Of a DNA stretch of 7,394 nucleotides, positions 1 to 5,575 are shown piece by piece (position 1 is the first letter of the stretch; the number at the start of each line of letters is the position of its first letter). The notes beneath the pieces were generated by a model. The model was not told the DNA's origin, did no database searches, and saw only the letters and a list, made by a program, of their open reading frames with translations. This DNA is from an uncultured Planctomycetaceae bacterium. GTDB lineage: Bacteria; Planctomycetota; Planctomycetia; Planctomycetales; Planctomycetaceae. The stretch covers positions 1 through 7,394 of the forward strand of contig CALFYU010000425.1 of assembly GCA_937952455.1 (NCBI GenBank), given 5' to 3'. The position numbers were made by a program, and so were the translations under genes.

Positions 1-2
1 AT

Positions 3-326
3 TCATTCTTCGCGGCGGTGGCCATCATGGACCTCGAAACGGAATTCTGGTGGATGGTGGCGGCGATCCTGATGGCGTCATTCATCATGGTATTCGGCAT
101 GATTCCGATCAGCGCCATCATTTCGAAGAACAAGCACTTCGGCGTATTGATGCTGTCAATTCTGGCGGTGATCGCCACCAAACTGCTGGTTGATGGCACC
201 GGAGCGCACTTTTCCAACGGGCTGTTGATCTTCATCATCGGCGTGCTGCTGCTGAACGACGCTGCGCAGGCCCTGATCGACCGCGCGGCGGCCAAGCGGC
301 GGTTGCGGGCGAGCCGACAGGCGTAA
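3..326 (+). CDS. Small multi-span membrane protein, unknown function, possibly 5'-truncated
   Basis: I do not recognise this protein. The frame is open to the left edge of the window, so this may be the C-terminal part of a longer gene. If complete, it could start at GTG 18 (102 residues) or ATG 27, but neither has a clear ribosome binding site. Counted from GTG 18, there are about three hydrophobic stretches, near residues 10-35, 42-60 and 69-86. A basic tail (AAAKRRLRASRQA) follows, which by the positive-inside rule would lie in the cytoplasm. The only polar segment of note is the loop DGTGAH between the second and third spans. It ends at TAA 324-326, well before the FHA gene, and is probably the end of a separate upstream transcription unit. 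No catalytic motif is visible. Confidence 0.6.
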   Translation, partial: SFFAAVAIMDLETEFWWMVAAILMASFIMVFGMIPISAIISKNKHFGVLMLSILAVIATKLLVDGTGAHFSNGLLIFIIGVLLLNDAAQALIDRAAAKRRLRASRQA

Positions 327-378
327 GGTCGCGCGTCGGGTCGTGTTTCTTCGGTCCGATGTCAGAATTCGGCGAATA

Positions 379-405
379 GCCAACAACTCTGCATGCGATG
401 TTGGC
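379..405. repeat. Inverted repeat (7-base arms) downstream of the membrane protein gene
   Basis: The arms GCCAACA (379-385) and TGTTGGC (399-405) are perfect reverse complements with a 13-base loop that itself contains GCATGC. The dyad lies about 53 bases past the stop at 326. It could be a weak transcript-end hairpin, but no T-run follows, so I do not call it a terminator. A separate 8-base palindrome, TTGCGCAA, lies at 411-418. Confidence 0.35.
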
Positions 406-494
406 AACGATTGCGCAACCTCTGAGCATTATGCCCTCGGTGTAAGACAGTGGCGTCGACGTAACTCTTGTCTTTGAAATGCATTGTGTCTCTG

Positions 495-510
495 CATCCC
501 GAACGGGATG
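495..510. promoter_or_regulatory. Candidate operator: 16-base dyad upstream of the FHA gene
   Basis: CATCCCGAACGGGATG has perfect 7-base arms around an AA centre, the form of a site for a dimeric DNA-binding protein. It lies 72 bases before the FHA start codon, the first gene of the apparent four-gene run, in the only gap large enough to hold that run's promoter. I see no convincing -35/-10 pair, and no regulator is encoded nearby. It could instead be a short hairpin or a chance dyad. Confidence 0.3.
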
Positions 511-582
511 ACGGGCGGAACGGGAGTTGCAAGATGGAGGAGGCGCCGATCCACGTCATCTACATAGACCGTTTTTGCAAAA

Positions 583-1095
583 ATGGCCAAAGAACACGAA
601 GAAGGTGGTCGCGTTACGCTGCATTTGCTCGATTCTGCGCAGGGACGGCCGATTCAGACATGGCACTTCACGGACCGCAACCGGCTGACTGTGGGCCGCG
701 CGGTTGAGAATGACGTGAGCCTGTCTGACTCGCACGTTTCCCGACTGCATGTCGAGTTGTGCTATGAAGAGGGCCGTTGGCGGTTGTATTCGCACGGTCG
801 CAACGGCACGCTGGTCGAAGGCGTACCGGTGACGGCGTCGGAATTGGTCGACGACCTCGTGTTTCAATTGGGATCCAGCGGGCCGTCGCTGCATTTCGTG
901 ACGACTAACGCGGCCTCGTCCAGCACGCCGACCATTGAGGACATCGATTTCGATGCGCTCGATTTTTTGGTGCTCGATGAGCAGCGGACGGCGGATGAAG
1001 TGAAACAAATCGCCGATGGGGATGCGTTTCAGGCATTGCAGCAGCAAGTACGGCATTTGAAACGCGACGATGATTTCCGCAATAGCGACCCTTGA
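583..1095 (+). CDS. FHA-domain (phosphothreonine-binding) protein
   Basis: This is a 170-residue soluble protein with one forkhead-associated domain at about residues 12-105. FHA domains bind phosphothreonine peptides and usually work with Ser/Thr kinases. The core residues are present: G38-R39 in TVGRAVENDVSL, S53 and H56 in VSRLH, and N74-G75 in GRNGT. There is no signal peptide and no membrane segment. After the domain, a low-complexity link (ASSSTPT) leads to an acidic and hydrophobic stretch, EDIDFDALDFLVLDE (119-133), and a polar helical end rich in Gln and charged residues. An in-frame TAG at 565-567 excludes any earlier start, so ATG 583 is chosen, although no Shine-Dalgarno sequence precedes it. 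It is the first gene of the run with the MinD-like ATPase and glutaminase. No kinase is in view, so the phosphorylated partner is unknown. Confidence 0.9.
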   Translation: MAKEHEEGGRVTLHLLDSAQGRPIQTWHFTDRNRLTVGRAVENDVSLSDSHVSRLHVELCYEEGRWRLYSHGRNGTLVEGVPVTASELVDDLVFQLGSSGPSLHFVTTNAASSSTPTIEDIDFDALDFLVLDEQRTADEVKQIADGDAFQALQQQVRHLKRDDDFRNSDP

Positions 1096-1157
1096 TTTCA
1101 ATGGGCTGGTCGTCGGCGGTAACCGGCAGTTTTGGAAATCAGGGGTGAACAAGCATC

Positions 1158-1928
1158 GTGGCGAAAATCATTTCCGTGCATTCTTTTCGCGGAGGAACCG
1201 GCAAATCCAACACCACCGCGAACCTGGCGGTGATGATCGCCCGCGCCGGCAATCGAGTGGGGATTGTCGATACGGACATTCAATCCCCCGGGGTGCACGT
1301 CATTTTTCAGCTCAACGGCGAGCAGATCAAAAAGACACTGAATGACTTTCTATGGGGCAACTGCAGCATTCAGCAGGCCGCCTATGATCTCACGACGAAG
1401 ACGATTGGAAACGTCGATGAGATGGATGAGCGCCCGCGGCTGTTTCTCATTCCCGCCAACATCAAAACCGGTGAGATCGGCCGGGTGCTCAAAGAAGGCT
1501 ACGACGTCGGGCTGCTCAACGACGGCTTCAAATCGCTGGTCCGCGAACTGAACTTGGACTACTTGATCATCGACACGCATCCGGGCGTCAACGAAGAGAC
1601 ACTGATGTCGATCGTGATCTCTGATCTGTTATTGCTCGTCATGCGGCCCGACAATCAGGATTTTCAAGGGACGTCGGTGACGTTGGAATTGGCGCGGCGG
1701 CTGGGAGTGCAGGACCCGCTGCTGATTGTGAACAAGATTCCGCCGGGAATGGACCGGGCGGCGCTCAAGGCAAAGGTCGAGTCGGCCTATCAGGCCCGGG
1801 TCGTGGCCATGTTGCCGCTTAACAATGAGATCGTCCGTGTGGCCAGCGGCTCCCTCTTCGTCAATCGTTATCCCGAACATCCCTTTACGCGCGAGTTACA
1901 GTGCGTGGCGGATACTGTTACCGCATAG
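1158..1928 (+). CDS. MinD/ParA-like P-loop ATPase with an RGGTGKS motif
   Basis: This 256-residue cytoplasmic ATPase belongs to the SIMIBI class (ParA/MinD/CpaE-like). The deviant Walker A is RGGTGKS at residues 11-17, with the P-loop lysine at K16. The position of the usual signature lysine is R11. D38 and D40 in IVDTDIQSPG form the switch I/A' region, LIIDTHPG (136-143) is Walker B with D139, and VNK (191-193) fits the base-contact segment. The C-terminus lacks a MinD-like amphipathic membrane helix, so a partner-directed or soluble role is more likely than membrane oscillation. GTG 1158 is the start because TGA 1146-1148 blocks the frame upstream. AGGGGTG (1141-1147) is a weak ribosome site 10 bases before it. 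It lies 62 bases after the FHA gene and 23 before the glutaminase. No parB, minC or minE partner is present, so classical plasmid or division roles are unlikely. Confidence 0.9.
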   Translation: MAKIISVHSFRGGTGKSNTTANLAVMIARAGNRVGIVDTDIQSPGVHVIFQLNGEQIKKTLNDFLWGNCSIQQAAYDLTTKTIGNVDEMDERPRLFLIPANIKTGEIGRVLKEGYDVGLLNDGFKSLVRELNLDYLIIDTHPGVNEETLMSIVISDLLLLVMRPDNQDFQGTSVTLELARRLGVQDPLLIVNKIPPGMDRAALKAKVESAYQARVVAMLPLNNEIVRVASGSLFVNRYPEHPFTRELQCVADTVTA

Positions 1929-1951
1929 TTCACCCCGCTCAGGTTCTGCCG

Positions 1952-2980
1952 ATGCCCAACGACCATGATTCGCATCTCGATGCGCTGCTGACGAAAATGA
2001 AATCCGCCGCGTCGCCGCTGCGCGATACGCTCCGCGAATTGCATTCCAAGTATCAGTCAGCGGGGGAGGGAAAGGTTGCCGACTATATTCCCGAGTTGGC
2101 GAACGCCGACCCGGACTGGTTTGGGATCTCAGTCGTTTCGGTCGATGGAAGGACGATCAACGTTGGTGACAGCGACCAGCCGTTCACCATTCAATCGGTC
2201 TCCAAACCGTTTGTGTTCGGCATGGCGCTTGAAGATCACGGGCGAGAAACCGTATTAGAAAAGATTGGCGTCCAACCGATTGGCGAAGCCTTCAACTCGA
2301 TTACGCTGGACGAGACGTCCAATCGGCCTTTTAATCCGATGATCAATGCTGGTGCAATTGCCGCGACGGACTTGATTGCGGGAAAGGACTTTCCGGACCG
2401 CGTGCGGCGGATGTTGGCCATGTTCCGCCGCTATTGCGGCCGTGAGGTGTTTGTGGACAATTCGGTATTTTCCTCGGAACGGGCGACCGGGCACCGCAAC
2501 CGGGCGATCGCCCATTTGATGCTCAATTTCGGCATGCTCAGCGATCGACTGGAAGACACGCTGGAATTATACTTTCAACAGTGCAGCATCATGATCACCG
2601 CCAAGGACTTAGCGGTCATGGGAGCCACCCTGGCCAACGGCGGCGTGAACCCGCTCACCGGTGAGCGGGCGCTTGACGCGGAATATGTCAAAGATCTGCT
2701 GAGTGTCATGCAGACATGCGGCATGTATGATTACGCTGGCGAATGGGCGTACCGCGTCGGCATCCCCGCCAAAAGCGGCGTGGGTGGAGGAATTGTCGCC
2801 GTGGTTCCGGGGCAAGTCGGCATCGGCACGTTTTCACCGCCGCTGGACATGAAAGGGAACAGCGTACGGGGAATCAAAGCTTGCCAGGACCTGGCTGAAC
2901 AGTTCGGATTGCACGTGTTCAACGCCGACGGCTGTCGTGACAGCCTGCTCAGCCAATTCAACCCTAACGGATCGAATTAG
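1952..2980 (+). CDS. glsA: Glutaminase (L-glutamine to L-glutamate + ammonia)
   Basis: This is a 342-residue glutaminase of the beta-lactamase-like fold (glutaminase A family), slightly longer than the usual bacterial 305-310 residues because of its N- and C-terminal ends. All expected catalytic positions are visible: nucleophile S82 and K85 in QSVSKPF, N132 in NPMINAGAI, E176 and N183 in SERATGHRNRA, Y207 in YFQQCS, Y259 in GMYDYAGEW, and V277 in KSGVGGG. The spacings between N132, E176, N183, Y207, Y259 and V277 equal those I know for the E. coli enzyme. It carries no signal peptide, STAS or cyclic-nucleotide domain. ATG 1952 is preferred over the in-frame GTG 1901, which would overlap the ATPase gene and add unrelated residues. 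The gap of 23 bases suggests cotranscription with the ATPase and FHA genes. Roles known for the family are ammonia and glutamate supply and acid resistance; which applies here is unknown. Confidence 0.95.
   Translation: MPNDHDSHLDALLTKMKSAASPLRDTLRELHSKYQSAGEGKVADYIPELANADPDWFGISVVSVDGRTINVGDSDQPFTIQSVSKPFVFGMALEDHGRETVLEKIGVQPIGEAFNSITLDETSNRPFNPMINAGAIAATDLIAGKDFPDRVRRMLAMFRRYCGREVFVDNSVFSSERATGHRNRAIAHLMLNFGMLSDRLEDTLELYFQQCSIMITAKDLAVMGATLANGGVNPLTGERALDAEYVKDLLSVMQTCGMYDYAGEWAYRVGIPAKSGVGGGIVAVVPGQVGIGTFSPPLDMKGNSVRGIKACQDLAEQFGLHVFNADGCRDSLLSQFNPNGSN
2650..2669. repeat. Perfect 20-base palindrome inside the glutaminase gene
   Basis: CCCGCTCACCGGTGAGCGGG is its own reverse complement over all 20 bases. 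It encodes the conserved turn NPLTGER of the glutaminase, so much of it is set by protein constraint. It could still fold into a strong hairpin in the mRNA or act as an intragenic protein-binding site. Confidence 0.6.
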
Positions 2981-3014
2981 GCGTCGGGACGATCCTCGCG
3001 ATCGGTCGCCGATC

Positions 3015-3020
3015 GGGAGG
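3015..3020 (+). promoter_or_regulatory. Ribosome binding site that fixes the serine hydrolase start
   Basis: GGGAGG lies 6 bases before ATG 3027 and is the clearest Shine-Dalgarno sequence in the window. It supports ATG 3027 over the longer in-frame reading from 2937, which would overlap the glutaminase gene and place 30 charged residues before the signal peptide. Confidence 0.7.
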
Positions 3021-3026
3021 AACAGC

Positions 3027-4109
3027 ATGTCCACCAAAGTGCGCTCGGCAATAGCATTCGTGTTGATCATAATCGGGACTTCGCCGCTATGGGGGCAAGA
3101 AAGTGGCGGCAGGGTCTTTCCCCAAGCCAGGTGGCAACGCAGGACGCCCGCCAGCCAAGGTTTGGACGAAGCCAAACTCGCGCAGTTTCAAGAATTCGTC
3201 GGCGGCCGCGGCTGCATTGTGCGGCACGGGTACCTGGTCGATTCCTGGGGAGAATATGATCAGCCGCACGACGTCGCTTCAGCCGTCAAGCCGTTTTACA
3301 GCTATCTGATGCTCAAGGCGTTTGAGCAAGGGAAGATCGCCAGTCTGGATGATCCCGTCGTGTCGTATTGGGAGGGTCAGCCGGGCGTGCAGAACGGGGC
3401 GAGCCACAAGGATCTCAAGACAACGTTTCGGCATCTGGGATTTCAAACCGCTTGTTTGGGGTTCGAAGAGCCGCCCGGTACGGCGTTCGATTACAACGAT
3501 GCGACGATGGGATTTTTCTGGGACACTTTGATCAACAAAGTCTACGGAGTTCCTTGGGACAAAGCGGAAGCGCAGGTGATTGAGCCTTTGATTTCGCAGC
3601 CGCTGCAATTCCAGGACGGCACGCCGAATATCCTGCAGCGGAACACCGGCCGGTTTCGTGTGTCGGCCCGCGATTTTTGCCGTTTTGGATGGCTGTTTCT
3701 CAATCACGGCCGTTGGGAGGACAAACAACTGCTGCGCGAGGACTTGGCGATTCTCGCCGTCACCGATCCGCTTCCCTTGTCGATTCCGCGAACGAAGGCA
3801 CGGGCAGCGGACACGATTTTTCCCGTCCGCACAATCGGAGGGCGGGGCAACCAGTGTGATCACAACGGCGGGTACAGCTGGATGTGGTGGCTCAATCGCA
3901 AGTCGCGCGACGGAAAACTGTGGTTTCCTGACGTGCCGGACGATTTTTACGCCTGCTTAGGACACGGTGGCAATGAAGGGATGGCCGTGTTCCCCAGCCA
4001 GGACTTGGTCGTAAGTTGGATCACGAAGCGGGAACTGCACCAAAATCGCGACGACGGAAACCGGGCGTTCTCGTTGCTGGTCGAAGCGGTCACGGACGAC
4101 GCACGTTAG
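3027..4109 (+). CDS. Exported serine hydrolase, beta-lactamase/class C-like
   Basis: This 360-residue protein belongs to the serine beta-lactamase-like family (PF00144 type), which includes DD-peptidases, esterases and amidases. Residues 1-23 form a signal peptide: K4/R6, a hydrophobic core AIAFVLIIIG, then a likely cleavage after WGQ, so the enzyme is probably periplasmic. The catalytic pair is S85-x-x-K88 in ASAVKPF. The second motif is Y156-N157-D158 in FDYNDATMGF, where most class C relatives have YxN. The third is H313-G314-G315 in LGHGGNEG, replacing KTG. The C-terminal part is rich in Trp (SWMWWLN). The substrate cannot be read from sequence; peptidoglycan or small ester/amide substrates are possible. 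It is 46 bases after the glutaminase and probably the last gene of the run. A true beta-lactamase role is unlikely on sequence grounds alone. Confidence 0.85.
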   Translation: MSTKVRSAIAFVLIIIGTSPLWGQESGGRVFPQARWQRRTPASQGLDEAKLAQFQEFVGGRGCIVRHGYLVDSWGEYDQPHDVASAVKPFYSYLMLKAFEQGKIASLDDPVVSYWEGQPGVQNGASHKDLKTTFRHLGFQTACLGFEEPPGTAFDYNDATMGFFWDTLINKVYGVPWDKAEAQVIEPLISQPLQFQDGTPNILQRNTGRFRVSARDFCRFGWLFLNHGRWEDKQLLREDLAILAVTDPLPLSIPRTKARAADTIFPVRTIGGRGNQCDHNGGYSWMWWLNRKSRDGKLWFPDVPDDFYACLGHGGNEGMAVFPSQDLVVSWITKRELHQNRDDGNRAFSLLVEAVTDDAR

Positions 4110-4134
4110 CCGGCCGCGATTTCAGACCGAACCC

Positions 4135-5088
4135 TCACGCGAACGCCTGCTGCACCGATGCCCGCATTTTTGCCAGGCCGGCTTTGGCCACCGTCAGTGC
4201 GTCGTGCTTCCAATACTCGCGATTAAACAACTCCAGCGAGAGCGTGCCGCGGAAGCCGGCGTTGTAGATTGTGCGGTAGATCTCCGTCAGTGGCGCGATG
4301 CCGTCGCCGGGATAGACGCGGTGGGAGTCGTTGATTGTTTCGCGGGGTGGATCGGCGGGGTAGTCGTTGGCGTGAAAGACGTGAATCGACGCTCCGGACA
4401 CCATTTGCAGTCCGGCGAAGTCCGAACCCCCTTTGTAAACATGATAGACATCCGGCAACAGGCAGGCGCGGGGATGCCCGCTTTCGATGGCCACGAAGAC
4501 GGCTTCGCCCAAACGAGACAGCCTTTTTGAAAATCCCCAGACCTCGACCTGCGGCACGACTCCCATTTGATCTCCGAGATCCAACAGCGCCCGGTAACGC
4601 TCGGCGGCTTTGTACAGATCCAGGTCGGCTTGATCGGTCGCGCCGGCCGGAGGAGCGGCGATTCGCGTGCCGCCGATTTGCGCCAGCGCGTCCATGTTGC
4701 GTTTGGCCTCTTCTAAGGCTTGGGCGCGTTTGACGTCGTCGTCGACGATCCAATTGGAAAACGCGATCGCGCTGTCCACCGTCAGTCCCAGATCGGAAAT
4801 CCGTTTGCCGAGGTCCGTGAGCGAACCTCCTTCGGCAACGTACGCGTCGATCTTTCGCGACCAGGGTTCAATGCCGTCGTAGCCCGCTTTGGCGGCGACT
4901 TCGATCTCTTCGACCAGCGTCAGTTCCTGGCCGCGAATCGTTCCCATATTGAGGCAATATCGGAACGGTTCGGATTTCGGCCGCGCGTCGGCGGCCGGTG
5001 CCGGCCCGGGAGCCGAGAGCAGCAATCCGGCCCCGGCAGCGGTGATCGAGGAGGCCAGCAGCGAGCGTCGCGAGAAGTTTTCGGTCAT
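4135..5088 (-). CDS. Tat-exported sugar phosphate isomerase/epimerase-like TIM-barrel protein
   Basis: This 317-residue protein belongs to the xylose isomerase-like TIM-barrel superfamily (AP endonuclease 2 / hydroxypyruvate isomerase-like, PF01261 type). The N-terminus carries a twin-arginine signal, FSRRSLLAS with R7-R8, then a hydrophobic stretch (SSITAAGAGLLLSA) and an AxA-type site near APAADA (31-36). It is therefore probably exported already folded with its metal. Likely divalent-metal ligands are E182 (VEVWGF), D213 and H216 (PDVYH), H239 (VFHANDYP) and E286 (LSLELF). FRYCLNMGTIRG and AAKAGYDGIEPW are typical of planctomycete paralogues annotated as sugar phosphate isomerase/epimerase. 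The exact reaction is unknown and may concern extracellular sugars. No clear Shine-Dalgarno sequence precedes ATG 5088. The gene is convergent with the serine hydrolase gene and their stops are 25 bases apart. Confidence 0.88.
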   Translation of the reverse strand: MTENFSRRSLLASSITAAGAGLLLSAPGPAPAADARPKSEPFRYCLNMGTIRGQELTLVEEIEVAAKAGYDGIEPWSRKIDAYVAEGGSLTDLGKRISDLGLTVDSAIAFSNWIVDDDVKRAQALEEAKRNMDALAQIGGTRIAAPPAGATDQADLDLYKAAERYRALLDLGDQMGVVPQVEVWGFSKRLSRLGEAVFVAIESGHPRACLLPDVYHVYKGGSDFAGLQMVSGASIHVFHANDYPADPPRETINDSHRVYPGDGIAPLTEIYRTIYNAGFRGTLSLELFNREYWKHDALTVAKAGLAKMRASVQQAFA

Positions 5089-5217
5089 AGAGGTGCTATC
5101 TCAATCGGGTGTGGCGGAGGCGTTCTTAATGTTTAGCGAAATTCTGCTCCCCTATAGTGTAATCGATATCCTCGCTCGGACTAAGCCTCGCCCCTCCAGT
5201 ATCCTGTTGCACGCAGG

Positions 5218-5265
5218 GCTCCCAACGTTGTGAGCGGTCTCCTGGTCGCGCACAGAACGAGACCG
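5218..5265. repeat. Two adjacent short dyads, possible stem-loops
   Basis: GCTCCCAACGTTGTGAGC (5218-5235) pairs at 8 of 9 positions around the palindrome CAACGTTG. It abuts a second dyad with arms CGGTCTC (5235-5241) and GAGACCG (5259-5265) around a 17-base loop. No T-run follows on either strand. They may be part of a structured leader for the leftward gene, or a remnant of a dispersed repeat. Confidence 0.35.
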
Positions 5266-5314
5266 TAGCCTCCCACGCTCGCAGGATCTTCAACGGTCCA
5301 AGAATAAAAAAAGC

Positions 5315-5500
5315 CTCACGCAAAGCCGCAAAGCTCGCAAAGGAATCGGCAAGATAGGCTAATACGACGTTGTCGCCTGATTGACGGGGATAGTGTGATC
5401 AAGCAAAACTGTTTTACTACATGGAACAGGTTTTACGCAGGCCGACACAAACTGATTCGATGTGGCAATACTCTTTGCGAGCTTTGCGGCTTTGCGTGAG
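5315..5500. repeat. Inverted-repeat element A: perfect 28-base arms, 130-base spacer
   Basis: Bases 5315-5342 and 5473-5500 are exact reverse complements, 28 of 28. The left arm holds three copies of CGCAAAG (starting at 5319, 5327 and 5336); the right arm holds CTTTGCG at 5473, 5482 and 5490. A-rich bases outside the left arm partly match T-rich bases outside the right arm, so the symmetry fades rather than stopping sharply. The 130-base spacer has no gene and no transposase fragment that I can see. I see no obvious target-site duplication. Arms of this CGCAAAG type resemble short repeats that I recall as widely scattered in environmental bacterial genomes. That is recollection, not a search. 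It may be a non-autonomous mobile element, or a transcribed long hairpin. Confidence 0.85.
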
Positions 5501-5575
5501 TATTTTCTAATACGCATTTGATTTGAACGCTTGGCTCCCATGATCAGTTGTTCGACATCAGGTGGCAGCGCTGCA

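Larger units (their letters stand above)
5089..5575. other. 487-base intergenic region with dyads and a large inverted-repeat element
   Basis: No convincing gene is present. The right end near 5089 must hold the leader and promoter of the leftward Tat-protein gene, but I cannot identify its -35/-10 boxes. The middle holds two small dyads (5218-5235 and 5235-5265). The left flank of the DUF1570 stop is occupied by the inverted-repeat element at 5315-5500. Short frames across the repeat encode only low-complexity Lys/Ala-rich peptides that arise from the repeat units themselves. Confidence 0.7.

Noticed and set aside
468..707. Possible small gene starting before the FHA gene
   Set aside because: It overlaps most of the FHA start region in another frame, with a low-quality Arg-rich peptide and no domain.
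556..1152. Long leftward reading frame of 198 codons opposite the FHA gene
   Set aside because: It is the antisense shadow of a clear FHA gene; the peptide is Arg/Gln/His-rich with no recognisable domain.
1901..1951. GTG 1901 as the glutaminase start
   Set aside because: It would overlap the ATPase gene by 28 bases and add 17 residues unlike glutaminase N-termini; ATG 1952 fits better.
2937..3026. Longer N-terminus for the serine hydrolase from 2937
   Set aside because: It overlaps the glutaminase gene and buries the signal peptide; GGGAGG before ATG 3027 fixes the start.
3279..3863. Leftward frame of 194 codons within the serine hydrolase gene
   Set aside because: Antisense shadow with biased composition and no domain; the plus strand carries all the hydrolase motifs.
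4110..4134. Terminator between the two convergent genes
   Set aside because: The 25-base gap contains no stem-loop with a T-run on either strand.
5315..5500. CRISPR-like repeat pair
   Set aside because: There are only two copies, in inverted orientation, with internal short periodicity and a 130-base spacer; no cas genes are present.
5359..5541. Short leftward peptide gene across element A
   Set aside because: Its Lys/Ala-rich segment is produced by the repeat units themselves; the rest has no recognisable content.
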